Assembly (NCBI GenBank): GCA_029261535.1
Contig: JAJDBF010000029.1
Location: 1-64,000, forward strand
Direction of reading: 5' to 3'
Source: Nitrospinaceae bacterium
GTDB taxonomy: Bacteria; Nitrospinota; Nitrospinia; Nitrospinales; Nitrospinaceae
DNA: 64,000 bases
Shown here: one piece after another, positions 41,495-51,652 of the stretch
Layout of the letters: the number at the start of each line of letters is the position of its first letter
Numbering within the stretch: the first letter of the stretch is position 1
Position numbers and translations under genes: made by a program
Notes under the pieces: model-generated
What the model saw: only the letters and a program-made list of their open reading frames with translations
What the model was told of the DNA's origin: nothing
Databases searched by the model: none

Positions 41495-41781
41495 TGGACT
41501 TGCATCGCGTATTGGAAAAACCGCTGGTCACTGAAAAAAGTACTCTGATGTCCGAGTCGGGTAACTGGGTGTTGTTTCAGGTGAACCGGGATGCCAACAA
41601 GCACCTGGTCAAGCAAGCGGTAGAAAAAATATTCAAAGTCTCCGTGCTCAGGGTCAACACCCTGATGATGAAACCCAAGACCAAACGGTTTGGCAAATTC
41701 GTCGGGCAGACTCAGAGTTGGAAAAAAGCCATGGTTCTTTTGAAGGATGGCGACACTATAGATTTCTTCGAGGGAGCTTAA
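41494..41781 (+). CDS. rplW: Ribosomal protein L23
   Basis: The 95-residue L23 sits at the tunnel exit and docks trigger factor and SRP. It opens '[18 protein letters not shown]' and has the '[18 protein letters not shown]' extension. Translation is probably coupled to rplD through the overlapping ATGA. rplB follows after seven bases. Confidence 0.95.
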   Translation: MDLHRVLEKPLVTEKSTLMSESGNWVLFQVNRDANKHLVKQAVEKIFKVSVLRVNTLMMKPKTKRFGKFVGQTQSWKKAMVLLKDGDTIDFFEGA

Positions 41782-41788
41782 GCCGGGA

Positions 41789-42619
41789 ATGCCTGTACGT
41801 AGAATGAAACCGACTTCCGCCGGAGTGCGTTTCCGGACGGTCTCCACTTTTGACGAGATCACCAAGAAAACTCCCGAAAAGAGTTTGCTGGTAGCGATTG
41901 GTCGCAAGGGTGGGCGCAATAATAACGGTCGACTTACTGCGCCGCATCGGGGTGGTGGTCATCGCAAGTTGTATCGGGTGATTGATTACCGGCGCAACAA
42001 GGACGATGTGCCAGCGCGGGTTGAGGGGATTGAATACGATCCTAACCGCAGTGCCAACATTGCCTTGCTGGTGTATGCCGATGGCGAAAGACGCTATATT
42101 CTTGCGCCGCGAGAGCTCAAGACTGATACCAGTGTTATGTCGGGTGACAAGGCCGAAGTGAAGGTGGGTAACTGTCTGTCGCTATCGATGATTCCGGAGG
42201 GCACGTTGATCCATAATATCGAATTGCGTCCCGGCAAAGGCGGGCAGATTGCGCGCAGTGCTGGTACGTCCGCCCAGCTCATGGCGAAGGAAGGTCGTTA
42301 CGCCAACATCAAGCTCGGGTCAGGCGAAGTGCGTCTGGTTGAATTAAAGTGTCGCGCTACAGTGGGCATCGTGGGCAATGCCGATCACGAAAAGGTTTCC
42401 TGGGGCAAGGCGGGTCGATCTCGCTGGCTTGGTCGCCGACCGCGAGTGCGTGCGGTGGCCATGAACCCGGTCGATCATCCTATGGGTGGTGGTGAAGGGC
42501 GTTCCTCGGGCGGACGGCATCCCTGTAGTCCATGGGGGCAACCGGCCAAGGGATTCAAGACCCGTAAGAAGAAGAAGCCGTCAGAGAAATTTATCCTGAG
42601 TCGGCGCAAGAGAAAATAA
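41789..42619 (+). CDS. rplB: Ribosomal protein L2
   Basis: At 276 residues it is the usual L2 length. The peptidyl-transferase-proximal motif '[18 protein letters not shown]' and the C-terminal '[15 protein letters not shown]' tail are intact. The spacer to rpsS is 114 bases, the longest in this block, and shows no promoter I can support. Confidence 0.96.
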   Translation: MPVRRMKPTSAGVRFRTVSTFDEITKKTPEKSLLVAIGRKGGRNNNGRLTAPHRGGGHRKLYRVIDYRRNKDDVPARVEGIEYDPNRSANIALLVYADGERRYILAPRELKTDTSVMSGDKAEVKVGNCLSLSMIPEGTLIHNIELRPGKGGQIARSAGTSAQLMAKEGRYANIKLGSGEVRLVELKCRATVGIVGNADHEKVSWGKAGRSRWLGRRPRVRAVAMNPVDHPMGGGEGRSSGGRHPCSPWGQPAKGFKTRKKKKPSEKFILSRRKRK

Positions 42620-42733
42620 GGGAGCCGCGCAGGAGGAGTCGTCCGTAGGATGGCAGGAGTTTTCCCGCGATTGAAGAAGAGCCGGATGTCCGGTAGTAGA
42701 ATTTTTGGTTGAAAGCTAAGGAGTGACCAATCA

Positions 42734-43018
42734 ATGGCACGATCGTTAAAAAAAGGACCGTTTGTTGACGAGCACCTCGAGAAAAAAGTCGAGGAGTTGA
42801 ATCGTCGCAACGACAAAAAGATCATCAAGACCTGGTCGAGACGCTCAACGATTCTTCCTGATTTCGTAGGGCATACCTTGGGGGTCCACAACGGGAAAAA
42901 GTTCATCCCTGTTTTCATTTCAGAAAACATGGTGGGCCACAAGCTGGGCGAGTTTTCGCCGACGCGAACGTTCAAGGCTCACAGTGGCAAAACCAAAAAG
43001 GCCGGGCCGGGCAAATGA
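42734..43018 (+). CDS. rpsS: Ribosomal protein S19
   Basis: The 94-residue S19 begins '[19 protein letters not shown]' and contains '[16 protein letters not shown]'. It lies in the small-subunit head beside S13. The start follows TAAGGAGTG at eight to nine bases. rplV follows after 13 bases. Confidence 0.95.
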   Translation: MARSLKKGPFVDEHLEKKVEELNRRNDKKIIKTWSRRSTILPDFVGHTLGVHNGKKFIPVFISENMVGHKLGEFSPTRTFKAHSGKTKKAGPGK

Positions 43019-43031
43019 TGGAGAGAGTGTA

Positions 43032-43367
43032 ATGGATGTAAAGGCTTCATTAAGGCAGGTGCATGTCAGTCCGCAAAAAGCGAGGCTGGTGGCGGATATG
43101 GTGCGCGGTCGCAACGTCAACGATGCGATCAATATTCTCGCGTTCACGCGCAAGAAATCGGCGGAGGTCATTTCCAAGCTCCTCAAGTCGGCCATCGCCA
43201 ATGCAGAAGAAAACCACAAGGTGGTGGACGTGGACGATCTTTTTATCAAGACGATCATGGTGGACAAAGCTATCACCCAGAAACGGTTTATGCCGCGAGC
43301 GCGCGGGTCTGCGTCGCCCATTAAAAAGCGGCACAGTCACATCACGATTGTATTGAACGAACGTTAA
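43032..43367 (+). CDS. rplV: Ribosomal protein L22
   Basis: The 111-residue L22 spans the exit tunnel with its beta hairpin ('[25 protein letters not shown]'). The correct start is the ATG at 43032 after GAGAGAG; an in-frame ATG upstream overlaps rpsS. rpsC follows by 17 bases. Confidence 0.95.
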   Translation: MDVKASLRQVHVSPQKARLVADMVRGRNVNDAINILAFTRKKSAEVISKLLKSAIANAEENHKVVDVDDLFIKTIMVDKAITQKRFMPRARGSASPIKKRHSHITIVLNER

Positions 43368-43384
43368 TTTTCTCGGAGGCAACA

Positions 43385-44056
43385 GTGGGTCAGAAAGTTC
43401 ATCCATACGGGTTTCGGTTGGGCATCAACAAGCCCTGGAAATCCAACTGGTACGCAACCAAGGATTATCCAGAACTGTTGCTGGAAGATATCAAGTTGAG
43501 GACGCATCTTAAGAAAGCGCTGTCGCATGCCGGGGTATCGAATGTCGAAATCGAACGCTCCGCGAATCGCATCCGCATCAACATCCACACCGCCCGTCCG
43601 GGAATCATTATCGGTAAGAAGGGGCTGGAAGTGGACCGCTTGAAAGAAGAGTTGCAGAAGATGATCGGCGGCAAGCAGGTCAACCTGAATATCAAGGAAA
43701 TCAGAAGGGCAGAGCTGGACGCCACCTTGATTGCGCAGAATATCGCATTGCAACTGGAGAAGCGGATTTCCTTCCGTCGCGCCATGAAAAAGTCGGTGGT
43801 GTCATCGCTTAGGTTTGGCGCGAAGGGAATCAAGATACGTTGCTCCGGCAGACTGTCCGGGGCAGAAATCGCGCGGAGCGAATGGTATCGCGAAGGTCGC
43901 GTGCCGCTTCATACTCTGCGTGCAGACATTGATTACGGCACCGCCGAGGCGGCCACCACTTATGGCATCATCGGTATCAAGGTGTGGGTTTATAAAGGGG
44001 ACATCTTCCGCGAACGCCAGGAAGTGCCCACCAAAAAAGAAGACAAAGAAGCGTAA
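43385..44056 (+). CDS. rpsC: Ribosomal protein S3
   Basis: The 223-residue S3 has the KH domain motif '[20 protein letters not shown]' and helps form the mRNA entry channel with S4 and S5. The start is GTG behind CGGAGG, a strong site. Conserved order places rplP 24 bases downstream. Confidence 0.95.
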   Translation: MGQKVHPYGFRLGINKPWKSNWYATKDYPELLLEDIKLRTHLKKALSHAGVSNVEIERSANRIRINIHTARPGIIIGKKGLEVDRLKEELQKMIGGKQVNLNIKEIRRAELDATLIAQNIALQLEKRISFRRAMKKSVVSSLRFGAKGIKIRCSGRLSGAEIARSEWYREGRVPLHTLRADIDYGTAEAATTYGIIGIKVWVYKGDIFRERQEVPTKKEDKEA

Positions 44057-44080
44057 AGCGACGGGTCAGGAGATTTAATT

Positions 44081-44488
44081 ATGCTAATGCCAAAAAAGGT
44101 TAAATACCGGAAGAAGCACAAGGGTCGGATGACCGGTGTCGCCCGGCGCGGAAATAAAGTCAGTTTTGGTGAGTACGGATTGCAGACACTGGCCTGCGGC
44201 TGGATCACCAACCGGCAGATCGAAGCCGCTCGTGTTGCCATGACGCGTTACGTCAAACGCGGCGGTAAAATCTGGCTGAGAATTTTCCCGGACAAACCGA
44301 TTTCCAAGAAACCTGCCGAGACCCGCATGGGTAAGGGTAAGGGCGGTCCGGAGTTCTGGGTAGCCGTGGTCAAGCCGGGACGGATGTTGTACGAAATGTC
44401 CGGTGTGCCCGAGGATATCGCGCGCGAGGCGTTTCGCCTGGCGGCACACAAACTGCCGGTAAAAACGCGGTTTGTGGTCAACAAGTAA
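44081..44488 (+). CDS. rplP: Ribosomal protein L16
   Basis: The 135-residue L16 contacts the A-site tRNA and helps shape the peptidyl-transferase centre. It carries '[15 protein letters not shown]' and '[19 protein letters not shown]'. Two in-frame ATGs (44081 and 44087) exist. I prefer the first because AGGAG sits eight bases before it. Confidence 0.95.
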   Translation: MLMPKKVKYRKKHKGRMTGVARRGNKVSFGEYGLQTLACGWITNRQIEAARVAMTRYVKRGGKIWLRIFPDKPISKKPAETRMGKGKGGPEFWVAVVKPGRMLYEMSGVPEDIAREAFRLAAHKLPVKTRFVVNK

Positions 44489-44507
44489 TGGCAGTCATTG
44501 GAGTGAT

Positions 44508-44747
44508 ATGAAAGCGCAAGAGATACGGGAATTGTCCGACAAAGAGCTTGAGGACAAGTTGGTCGATTTGAAGGAAGAGCAGTTCAACCTGAAGTTTCAA
44601 CTGGCGACCGGTAAAATCCAGAACCCGGGTGGGATCGCACATCTCAGGCGGAGCATCGCTCGCATTAAAACAATTTTAACCGAACGGAAGCGGGCCAATG
44701 CCGACGCCGCTCCCACTCCGGCAACCGAAGAGACGGCTAAGGCTTAA
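44508..44747 (+). CDS. rpmC: Ribosomal protein L29
   Basis: The 79-residue helical-hairpin L29 starts '[20 protein letters not shown]' and has '[14 protein letters not shown]'. The last about 15 residues are an alanine/threonine-rich tail beyond the usual 60-70. It lies at the exit tunnel. An upstream in-frame ATG inside rplP was discarded in favour of the ATG at 44508 behind TTGGAGTG. Confidence 0.93.
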   Translation: MKAQEIRELSDKELEDKLVDLKEEQFNLKFQLATGKIQNPGGIAHLRRSIARIKTILTERKRANADAAPTPATEETAKA

Positions 44748-44753
44748 GAGAAT

Positions 44754-45068
44754 ATGACGCAAGAAGCTAAGGAAAACCCCACGGACCGACGTCGTTTGTT
44801 GACCGGGACGGTGGTGAGCGACAAGATGGAAAAGACAGCAGTGGTGCGGGTCGACCGGGTGTACAAGCATGCCAAGTTCAAAAAAATCATTCGCCGTTCC
44901 AAGAAGTACCATTGTCATGATGAGAAGAACCAGTGCAAGCCTGGAGATTTTGTAGAAATCCGGGAAACCCGGCCGCTCAGCAAGCTTAAGCACTGGTGTC
45001 TGGTTCGCATCATCAAGCAGGCAGAGGTTGCTGGTGCTCCTGCTGAAACGGAAAAGGCGGCCTCATGA
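44754..45068 (+). CDS. rpsQ: Ribosomal protein S17
   Basis: At 104 residues it is longer than typical S17 (about 80-90), because of a polar N-terminal extension and a short alanine-rich C-terminus. The OB-fold core '[21 protein letters not shown]' and '[14 protein letters not shown]' is standard. Its TGA stop overlaps the rplN ATG, indicating translational coupling. Confidence 0.94.
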   Translation: MTQEAKENPTDRRRLLTGTVVSDKMEKTAVVRVDRVYKHAKFKKIIRRSKKYHCHDEKNQCKPGDFVEIRETRPLSKLKHWCLVRIIKQAEVAGAPAETEKAAS

Positions 45069-45433
45069 TTCAGCTGAGAACAGTGATGGAGGTTGCCGAT
45101 AACAGTGGTGCACGCAAGGTGCAGTGCATCAAGGTGCTCGGCGGCAGTGGTCGGCGCTACGCCTCGGTGGGAGATATTATCGTCGTCGCCGTGAAAGAGG
45201 CCGAGCCTCATAGTAACGTCAAAAAGGGCGAAGTGAAAAAAGCAGTGATCGTCAGGACGCGCAAGGAACTCAGGCGATCCAACGGCAGTTACATCAAGTT
45301 CGACAGTAACGCCGCAGTATTGGTCAACGATGCCCGTGAGCCAGTGGGGACGCGTATCTTCGGTCCGGTAGCGCGTGAATTGCGTGCCAAGAAATTTCTC
45401 AAAATTTTGTCTCTTGCGCCGGAGGTGCTGTGA
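45065..45433 (+). CDS. rplN: Ribosomal protein L14
   Basis: The 122-residue L14 begins '[21 protein letters not shown]' as in nearly all bacteria. It is at the subunit interface, where it contacts h14 of 16S rRNA. Overlaps link it to rpsQ before and rplX after. Start of the spc block. Confidence 0.96.
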   Translation: MIQLRTVMEVADNSGARKVQCIKVLGGSGRRYASVGDIIVVAVKEAEPHSNVKKGEVKKAVIVRTRKELRRSNGSYIKFDSNAAVLVNDAREPVGTRIFGPVARELRAKKFLKILSLAPEVL

Positions 45434-45759
45434 TGGCGGCTCCCAAGTTTTCGGTTAAGAAGGACGATCTGGTGGAAGTGATTTCGGGTCGGGAAAAAGG
45501 TAAAAAAGGCAAAGTGCTGGCGGTGTTTCCGAGTGAAGAGCGGATCACCATTGAAAAGCTCAACATGCTGAAGCGTCACCTTAAGCCCAGCCAGGCGAAC
45601 AAGACCGGCGGGATCATTGAAAAAGAGGGAAAACTGCATGTCTCCAACGTCATGCTCATCGACTCCGAAGGTAAACGCACCCGCGTCAAGTGGAAGCGAC
45701 TGGACGATGGCAAGCGCGTGCGGGTGGCGGCAAGGACGGGCGAAGTTATCGACCAGTAG
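45433..45759 (+). CDS. rplX: Ribosomal protein L24
   Basis: The 108-residue L24 has the KOW motif 'DLVEVISGREKGKKGKVLAVF' and is a primary assembly initiator for the large subunit. The ATG at 45433 overlaps the rplN stop and sits seven bases from GGAGG; an in-frame GTG three bases earlier is less likely. Confidence 0.95.
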   Translation: MAAPKFSVKKDDLVEVISGREKGKKGKVLAVFPSEERITIEKLNMLKRHLKPSQANKTGGIIEKEGKLHVSNVMLIDSEGKRTRVKWKRLDDGKRVRVAARTGEVIDQ

Positions 45760-45807
45760 TGTGTGAGTGGGTGGGCCCGATTCGGGTGTTGAAAGAAATT
45801 AATTTCC

Positions 45808-45823
45808 GGGGAAAAGGTTCCCC
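45808..45823 (+). promoter_or_regulatory. Stable hairpin in the rplX-rplE gap
   Basis: GGGGAA and TTCCCC form a perfect six-pair stem with a four-base loop, 40 bases before rplE. In E. coli the S8 repressor binds the mRNA exactly at the rplX-rplE junction. This hairpin lies in the same place, but it lacks proof of the S8-specific internal loop, so it is only a candidate. Confidence 0.35.
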
Positions 45824-45862
45824 TGAATAATAGTGAAGCAAAAGAAAGACGCAACGTTTTTT

Positions 45863-46405
45863 ATGTCGAATTTAAAAACAGCATACAACGAAAAGTTCAA
45901 GAGCCAGATCCAGAAAGAGCTCGGCATGGCGAATATCATGCAGGTGCCGAAGCTCAGCAAGATCGTGGTCAATATGGGGTTGGGGGAAGCTATTCAAAAC
46001 GCCAAGCTGATCGAGGCGGGTGTCGAGCAATTGCGCATCATCACGGGTCAGGCACCGGTGGTGACCAAGTCTAAACATGCGATCTCCAATTTTAAACTGC
46101 GTGAGGATATGCCCATCGGCGTACGTGTTACCTTGCGCGGTAAACGAATGTACGAATTTTTTGAGCGGTTGGTCTCGTTTGCCCTTCCCCGGGTGCGCGA
46201 TTTCAAGGGCTTGTCGCCCAAATCTTTTGACGGTCGCGGCAATTATACGCTCGGCTTGAAAGAGCAATTGATCTTCCCGGAAATTCCGTTTGACAAGGTC
46301 GAGAAGATCAAGGGGATGAATATCACCATCTGCACCTCCGCGGAATCGGATGAGCAGGGGCGGGTGTTGTTGAAGACGTTGGGGTTTCCCCTGCGTAAAA
46401 ATTGA
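45863..46405 (+). CDS. rplE: Ribosomal protein L5
   Basis: The 180-residue L5 binds 5S rRNA and the P-site tRNA. It starts '[17 protein letters not shown]' and contains '[20 protein letters not shown]'. The longer frame from a GTG at 45833 has a basic ten-residue extension that family members lack, so I use the ATG at 45863, although its ribosome-binding site is weak. Confidence 0.93.
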   Translation: MSNLKTAYNEKFKSQIQKELGMANIMQVPKLSKIVVNMGLGEAIQNAKLIEAGVEQLRIITGQAPVVTKSKHAISNFKLREDMPIGVRVTLRGKRMYEFFERLVSFALPRVRDFKGLSPKSFDGRGNYTLGLKEQLIFPEIPFDKVEKIKGMNITICTSAESDEQGRVLLKTLGFPLRKN

Positions 46406-46430
46406 TCACCGTGGTTAAAAGAAACGAGTC

Positions 46431-46616
46431 ATGGCAAAAAAATCGTTAATATCCAAATCCCAGCGCAAACCGAAGTTTGAAGTGCGAGGTTACAACCGCT
46501 GTAATGTTTGTGGGCGACCGCGCGCATTCCTGAGGAAGTTCGGCATGTGCCGAATCTGTTTCCGGACGCGGGCCTTGCAAGGGGAAATTCCCGGAGTGAC
46601 CAAAGCCAGTTGGTAG
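46431..46616 (+). CDS. rpsN: Ribosomal protein S14, zinc-binding type
   Basis: The 61-residue form of S14 carries a zinc ribbon (C24, C27, C40, C43: CNVCGRP…CRICFR). Longer S14 proteins without zinc exist in other bacteria; this is the short C+ type. It lies between rplE and rpsH, as expected. A 162-base spacer precedes rpsH. Confidence 0.95.
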   Translation: MAKKSLISKSQRKPKFEVRGYNRCNVCGRPRAFLRKFGMCRICFRTRALQGEIPGVTKASW

Positions 46617-46778
46617 GCGAAGGTACTTGGGGTAAATTTCAATTACAGCTCTGGTAAGTCGCGGCTTTTTGCGGGGCATTCAATGTGTCCCGGATAAAAT
46701 TGAATCGTTTGTGGTCTAAAAGTATTTTTGGAAGCCTGGTAATAAAACCAGCGCGGACAGCAGGAGAGACTAAAGCTT

Positions 46779-47171
46779 ATGATGACCGACCCTATAGCGG
46801 ATATGTTCACCCGTATTCGAAATGCCTTGCAGGCAAAGCATACGCGGGTGGATATACCTCAATCAAAAATTAAAGTGCGGATTGCCGAGATCCTGAAAGA
46901 GGAAGGTTTTATCCGCAATTTCCGGACGGTGGAGCAAGAACCTCAGGGCATCCTGCGGTTACTGCTGAAATACCATGATGGGCAGGGAGCCATTCAGGGG
47001 ATCAGGCGGATCAGCAAGCCTGGTTTGCGGGTGTATGTTTCCACCGATGAAGTGCCGAGGGTGCTTAACGGTTTGGGGACCGCCATTCTATCGACCTCCA
47101 GGGGTTTGGCCACCGATGTCACTTGTCGCGAGAAACGTGTTGGCGGCGAGGTGCTGGGGTACGTCTGGTAG
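46779..47171 (+). CDS. rpsH: Ribosomal protein S8
   Basis: The 130-residue S8 binds the central domain of 16S rRNA and is the known repressor of the spc operon in E. coli. It opens '[20 protein letters not shown]' and ends '[14 protein letters not shown]'. Two consecutive ATGs start it behind AGGAGAG. It follows a spacer of 162 bases that holds a small hairpin near 46736-46752. Confidence 0.95.
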   Translation: MMTDPIADMFTRIRNALQAKHTRVDIPQSKIKVRIAEILKEEGFIRNFRTVEQEPQGILRLLLKYHDGQGAIQGIRRISKPGLRVYVSTDEVPRVLNGLGTAILSTSRGLATDVTCREKRVGGEVLGYVW

Positions 47172-47230
47172 TTAGAAATTTGTGAAACACAAATCGTGTT
47201 TCTTTGGTGTTTTTTTAATGGATTGCAATT

Positions 47231-47782
47231 ATGTCACGAGTAGGTAGAAAACCAATTGATCTGCCCAAAGGGGTAGATTTTAGTATGAGCGGCACCCTGT
47301 GTAAGGTCAAAGGACCCAAAGGTGAGCTCAAGCGCGATCTTCACCCGAACATGACCATCGAAACAGACGATGGAAAAATTGTGGTCAAGCGTCCGAGCGA
47401 CCAGAGGCAGGACCGCGCCCTGCATGGTTTGACCAGGGCACTGGTCAACAACATGGTCGTGGGTGTTTCAGCAGGCTTCATGAAACAGCTCAATATTGTG
47501 GGTGTCGGTTACAAGGTGGAGCTTAAAGGCAAGAACCTGAAGCTGTACCTCGGTTTTTCCCATACGGTTGATTTCAACGCGCCGGACGGTATCGAGTTTG
47601 AGGTCGATCAAAAAGCCAACACCATCAAGATTAAAGGGATCGATAAAGAGAAAGTCGGGCAGACCTCGGCTGAAATTAGAAAACTGCGTCCGCCGGAGCC
47701 TTACAAGGGTAAGGGAGTCATGTATTCCGACGAACGCATTCGCCGCAAGGCGGGTAAAGCTGCTGTTGGCAGCGGGAAGTAA
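47231..47782 (+). CDS. rplF: Ribosomal protein L6
   Basis: The 183-residue L6 starts 'MSRVGRKPIDLPKGVDF' and has the two repeated domains and the 'RPPEPYKGKGVMYSDERIRRKAGK' tail. It sits near the factor-binding site. Gap to rplR is 11 bases. Confidence 0.96.
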   Translation: MSRVGRKPIDLPKGVDFSMSGTLCKVKGPKGELKRDLHPNMTIETDDGKIVVKRPSDQRQDRALHGLTRALVNNMVVGVSAGFMKQLNIVGVGYKVELKGKNLKLYLGFSHTVDFNAPDGIEFEVDQKANTIKIKGIDKEKVGQTSAEIRKLRPPEPYKGKGVMYSDERIRRKAGKAAVGSGK

Positions 47783-47793
47783 TTGACAAGGTT

Positions 47794-48159
47794 ATGGCAA
47801 CTACAGAACGTCGGCGATTGCGCCTGGCCAGAAAAAGGCGGATCAAGAAAAAAATTCAGAACGTCAAAGCTCGACCACGGCTGACCGTGTTTCGCACCGC
47901 CAAGCATATTTATGCTCAAATCGTAAACGATTCCGAGCGTAAAACCATGGTGATGGCCTCCTCGCAGTCGAAGGAGCTCCAAGGTAAATTCGCCAACGGG
48001 GGCAATGTGGAAGCGGCGAAGCAAGTGGGTGAATTGCTCGGCGCGCGGGCGAATGAGGCTGGAATTAAAGAAGTGGTCTATGATCGAAACGGATTTATTT
48101 ACGCTGGCCGAGTCAAGGCGCTGGCCGATGCTGTCCGGGGCAAGGGCGTTAAGTTCTAG
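47794..48159 (+). CDS. rplR: Ribosomal protein L18
   Basis: The 121-residue L18 binds 5S rRNA, with a basic N-terminus and the 'RPRLTVFRTAKHIYAQIV' and 'AGRVKALADAVRGKGVKF' motifs. A spacer of 24 bases leads to rpsE, which uses a TTG start. Confidence 0.95.
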   Translation: MATTERRRLRLARKRRIKKKIQNVKARPRLTVFRTAKHIYAQIVNDSERKTMVMASSQSKELQGKFANGGNVEAAKQVGELLGARANEAGIKEVVYDRNGFIYAGRVKALADAVRGKGVKF

Positions 48160-48183
48160 CTTCGACTCAAAGGGAGATAACCA

Positions 48184-48723
48184 TTGCAAGACAAGCGGGG
48201 TCAAGATAAACGAGGTGGTCGGGATAGTCGTGATGCCCGGGACAAGGATTTTGTAGACAAGGTCGTTACCATCAAGCGTGTCGCCAAAGTAGTCAAGGGC
48301 GGTCGGCGTTTCAGTTTCAGTGCGCTGGTGGTGGTTGGTAACCGTGAAGGCCAGGTGGGCTGGGGTCTGGGCAAGGCCAACGAAGTGCCGGAAGCCATCC
48401 GCAAGGGTGTGGAAAAAGCCAAGAAAAACCAGGTCAAGATATCACTGGAAGGCGCCACCATTCCGCATGAAGTGATCGGGAAATTTGGTTCCGGAGAAGT
48501 CCTGCTGAAACCCGCATCCCGCGGTACCGGGTTGATTGCCGGTGGTGCGGTGCGTGCGGTACTTGAAGCCGTTGGTATCAAGGATATTTTGACGAAATGT
48601 TTGCGCACCAACAACCCGCACAACGTGGTCAAGGCTACCATCAACGGCTTGACCGTATTGCGTGGCCCCAAACAGTGCAGTGCGACTCGCGGTAAAGAGC
48701 TCGATTACCAGGCGACAGCTTAA
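48184..48723 (+). CDS. rpsE: Ribosomal protein S5
   Basis: The 179-residue S5 joins the mRNA entry site and decoding centre. It begins with a TTG at 48184 behind GGGAGA and carries a charged N-terminus ([19 protein letters not shown]) before '[23 protein letters not shown]'. The usual next gene rpmD (L30) is absent, with rplO only 17 bases downstream. Confidence 0.95.
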   Translation: MQDKRGQDKRGGRDSRDARDKDFVDKVVTIKRVAKVVKGGRRFSFSALVVVGNREGQVGWGLGKANEVPEAIRKGVEKAKKNQVKISLEGATIPHEVIGKFGSGEVLLKPASRGTGLIAGGAVRAVLEAVGIKDILTKCLRTNNPHNVVKATINGLTVLRGPKQCSATRGKELDYQATA

Positions 48724-48740
48724 AGGACGAGAGAAAAAAA

Positions 48741-49181
48741 ATGTTAAAACTTGAAGAATTAAAAAGCCACGCTTCCCAGCAAAAATCCCCCAAGCGGGTC
48801 GGGCGGGGAGTCGGTTCAGGGCTAGGCAAAACCTGTGGTAGAGGTCAAAAAGGTCAGAAGAGTCGTTCCGGCGGCAATCCGCATCCGTGGTTTGAGGGCG
48901 GGCAGATGCCGCTTCAAAGGCGTTTGCCGAAGCGCGGCTTCACTAATATTTTCCGCAAAGAATACGAGGTGCTCAATCTAAAGCAGATTGCCAACCTCAA
49001 AGTCGATGGGCCGTTGACACCTGAAGTATTGAAAGAAAGAGGTCTCGTTAAAAAAACAACTGCAGTGAAGATTCTGGGTGTAGGCGATCTGACGTCCGGC
49101 ATGGAAATTCAGGCGCACAAGTTCAGTAAATCGGCGGTGGAAAAAATCGAAAAAGCCGGGGGAAAGGCTGTAGTTCTTTAG
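48741..49181 (+). CDS. rplO: Ribosomal protein L15
   Basis: The 146-residue L15 has the glycine/basic-rich N-terminal extension 'KRVGRGVGSGLGKTCGRGQKGQKSR' and a globular C-terminus. It ends directly against the secY start, with no spacer at all. L30 would usually sit between rpsE and this gene but is absent. Confidence 0.95.
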   Translation: MLKLEELKSHASQQKSPKRVGRGVGSGLGKTCGRGQKGQKSRSGGNPHPWFEGGQMPLQRRLPKRGFTNIFRKEYEVLNLKQIANLKVDGPLTPEVLKERGLVKKTTAVKILGVGDLTSGMEIQAHKFSKSAVEKIEKAGGKAVVL

Positions 49182-50498
49182 ATGGCAGGAGCTGAAAGTT
49201 TCGGCAATATGTTTCGGGTTCCGGAGCTAAAACGCCGGATCATTTTTACATTGAGCATGCTGGTGGTATACCGGATCGGGGCGCACATCCCCACGCCGGG
49301 AATCGATGGCGTTGCGCTGGCGGAATTGTTTGAGCAGTCGAAGAACACGATTCTCGGGTTTTTCGATATGTTTTCCGGTGGCGCGCTCAGTCGCCTGACT
49401 ATATTTGCTCTGGGCATCATGCCCTACATCACGTCTTCGATCATCATTCAGTTGCTGACCATCGTGTCGCCGCATCTTGAGAGATTGAAAAAAGAAGGCG
49501 AACAGGGCCAGAAAAAGATTACGCAGTACACCCGTTACGGTACCATCGCCATTGGCCTGGTGCAAAGTTCCGGGATCGCTATCGCGCTGGAAAATATGAC
49601 CAGTCCGGGTGGTGCTTCGGTCGTCATGGATCCTGGTCTGGGATTCCGGTTGATGACCATGCTGACGCTCACTTGTGGTACCGCATTTTTGATGTGGCTG
49701 GGTGAGCAGATCAACGAATTTGGAGTTGGCAACGGGATTTCGCTGGTGATTTTCACCGGCATCGTCTCTGGCGTGCCGGCGGCTATATTGCAATCCATGG
49801 ACCTGATGGGCACAGGCGAATTGTCGCTTCTGCTGGTTCTGATGTTGCTGGTGCTGATGGCCGCAGTTGTCGGGTTCATCGTATATACGGAAGGTGGGCA
49901 GAGGCGCATTCCCATCCAGTACGCAAAGCGGATGGTGGGGCGCAAGATGATGGAGGGTAGCAGTCAGCATCTGCCGCTCAAGGTCAATACGGCAGGTGTT
50001 ATACCGCCGATTTTTGCATCCTCACTGATCATGATGCCAGCGACCATGGCGTCGGTTTATCCGAACGAATGGACGCAGACATTTGCCGCCATGCTGACAC
50101 CGGGCAACCTGATTTACAGCCTGATTTTTAGCGGAGCCATCTTTTTCTTTTGTTACTTTTACACCTCGGTTATTTTTAATCCGGTGGATGTGGCAGATAA
50201 CATGAAAAAAAACGGGGGGTTTATACCTGGAATCCGTCCCGGTCCGAAAACCTCGGACTATATTGACCAGATTCTCGGGAAGCTCACGTTTTACGGAGCA
50301 ATTTACCTTTGTTTTGTCTGTATATTGCCGGATTATCTGATAAAATATGCGCAACTTCCGTTTTATTTCGGTGGAACCAGCCTGCTGATCGTGGTTGGCG
50401 TTTCCCTCGATACCATGCAGCAGATTGAATCCCATCTCGTTATGCGGAATTACGACGGTTTTATGAAAAAAGGGAAAATCCGCGGACGCCGGGGTTAA
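49182..50498 (+). CDS. secY: Preprotein translocase subunit SecY
   Basis: The 438-residue channel subunit has ten hydrophobic helices and the 'VYRIGAHIPTPGID' opening. It acts in the inner membrane with SecE, encoded at 23836-24024, and SecG, which is not in this window. Its start codon abuts the rplO stop. adk follows after 43 bases. Confidence 0.97.
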   Translation: MAGAESFGNMFRVPELKRRIIFTLSMLVVYRIGAHIPTPGIDGVALAELFEQSKNTILGFFDMFSGGALSRLTIFALGIMPYITSSIIIQLLTIVSPHLERLKKEGEQGQKKITQYTRYGTIAIGLVQSSGIAIALENMTSPGGASVVMDPGLGFRLMTMLTLTCGTAFLMWLGEQINEFGVGNGISLVIFTGIVSGVPAAILQSMDLMGTGELSLLLVLMLLVLMAAVVGFIVYTEGGQRRIPIQYAKRMVGRKMMEGSSQHLPLKVNTAGVIPPIFASSLIMMPATMASVYPNEWTQTFAAMLTPGNLIYSLIFSGAIFFFCYFYTSVIFNPVDVADNMKKNGGFIPGIRPGPKTSDYIDQILGKLTFYGAIYLCFVCILPDYLIKYAQLPFYFGGTSLLIVVGVSLDTMQQIESHLVMRNYDGFMKKGKIRGRRG

Positions 50499-50541
50499 CG
50501 TCTCTGTAACAGTAGAGGATTCGCGGTCGTCGAGGTTGAAC

Positions 50542-51183
50542 ATGAGGTTGATCCTGTTGGGCCCTCCGGGTTCGGGCAAAGGCACACAATCGGTTTTGCT
50601 CCGGGACAAATTTAATATTCCCCAGATTTCTACCGGGGACCTGCTCCGGTCTGCCGTATCGGCCCAGACCGCATTAGGGGCCAAGGTCGGGGAGTACATG
50701 GACAAGGGGCATCTTGTTCCAGATGAATTGGTCATCGATATGATCAAGGAACGTTTGCAAGACGAGGATTGTAACAACGGATATGTCCTCGACGGGTTTC
50801 CACGCACCGTGTTGCAAGCCGAGAAGCTCGACGAAATGCTCGCCTCCGTTGGCGAGAAGGTCGATGAAGTGGTGGATCTTGAGGTCAACCCGGAAGAGAT
50901 ATTGATCCGGTTGACAGGACGCAGGACCTGCCGGGATTGCAACGCCATGTTTCACCTGACGTTGAAGCCGCCAAAGCAGTCCGGCATTTGCGACCCGTGT
51001 GGCGGTGAATTGTACCAGCGTGCTGACGATAACGAGCAAACGGTGATGAGTCGGCTGGAAGAATACGAAAACAAGACAGCACCGCTAAAAGAATTTTACA
51101 GAAAGCAGGGGAAATTGAAATCAGCTAAAGGGAGTGGCTCCATGGATGACATTTTTGATCGTATCTGCTCCCTGGTATCCTGA
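50542..51183 (+). CDS. adk: Adenylate kinase, zinc-lid type
   Basis: The 213-residue enzyme interconverts AMP and ATP with two ADP. The P-loop is GPPGSGKGT at residues 7-15. The lid holds four cysteines (C130, C133, C150, C153), a structural zinc site as in Gram-positive and thermophile forms. The start is the ATG at 50542 with GAGG upstream; a TTG two codons earlier is an alternative. The map gene that often follows is missing and infA comes after two bases. Confidence 0.95.
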   Translation: MRLILLGPPGSGKGTQSVLLRDKFNIPQISTGDLLRSAVSAQTALGAKVGEYMDKGHLVPDELVIDMIKERLQDEDCNNGYVLDGFPRTVLQAEKLDEMLASVGEKVDEVVDLEVNPEEILIRLTGRRTCRDCNAMFHLTLKPPKQSGICDPCGGELYQRADDNEQTVMSRLEEYENKTAPLKEFYRKQGKLKSAKGSGSMDDIFDRICSLVS

Positions 51184-51185
51184 AT

Positions 51186-51404
51186 ATGTCCAAAGAAGAA
51201 GCGATTGAAGTTGAGGGAATTGTGCTTGAGCCACTTCCCAATGCAATGTTCAAGGTGGAGCTGGATAACGGACACAAGGTGCTGGCGCATATTTCCGGGA
51301 AGATGCGCCTCCATTTCATCAAAATATTACCCGGCGATAAAGTGAAGGTGCAGTTGTCACCCTATGATCTGACACGGGGACGCATCACCTACCGTTACAA
51401 GTAA
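51186..51404 (+). CDS. infA: Translation initiation factor IF-1
   Basis: The 72-residue OB-fold protein ('[31 protein letters not shown]') blocks the A site during initiation. It follows adk by two bases and precedes rpmJ by 13. Length and motifs are canonical. Confidence 0.95.
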   Translation: MSKEEAIEVEGIVLEPLPNAMFKVELDNGHKVLAHISGKMRLHFIKILPGDKVKVQLSPYDLTRGRITYRYK

Positions 51405-51417
51405 CAAGAGGCGAGTC

Positions 51418-51531
51418 ATGAAAGTTAGAGCATCGGTAAAAAAGATTTGTATTAAATGCAAGGTGATCCGCCGTCGCGGTGTTGTGCGCGTGATCTGTGA
51501 AAACCCGAAGCACAAGCAACGTCAGGGATAA
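51418..51531 (+). CDS. rpmJ: Ribosomal protein L36
   Basis: This 37-residue protein is too short for most gene finders. It reads '[17 protein letters not shown]…', and has C11, C14, C27 and H32 as zinc ligands, the usual C+ form. It lies just after infA, as in most bacteria. AGAGGCG lies a few bases before the ATG. Confidence 0.95.
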   Translation: MKVRASVKKICIKCKVIRRRGVVRVICENPKHKQRQG

Positions 51532-51652
51532 ATAACGCCGGACCCGTAAAGGCCGGAACAGGCAACGGTAAGGTCAGGTAATTTAAGGATAGCGAACGAA
51601 TTGAGCCCGGTCGTAAACGCCGGGATGAACCGTTTAAAGGAGAACAACCAAC

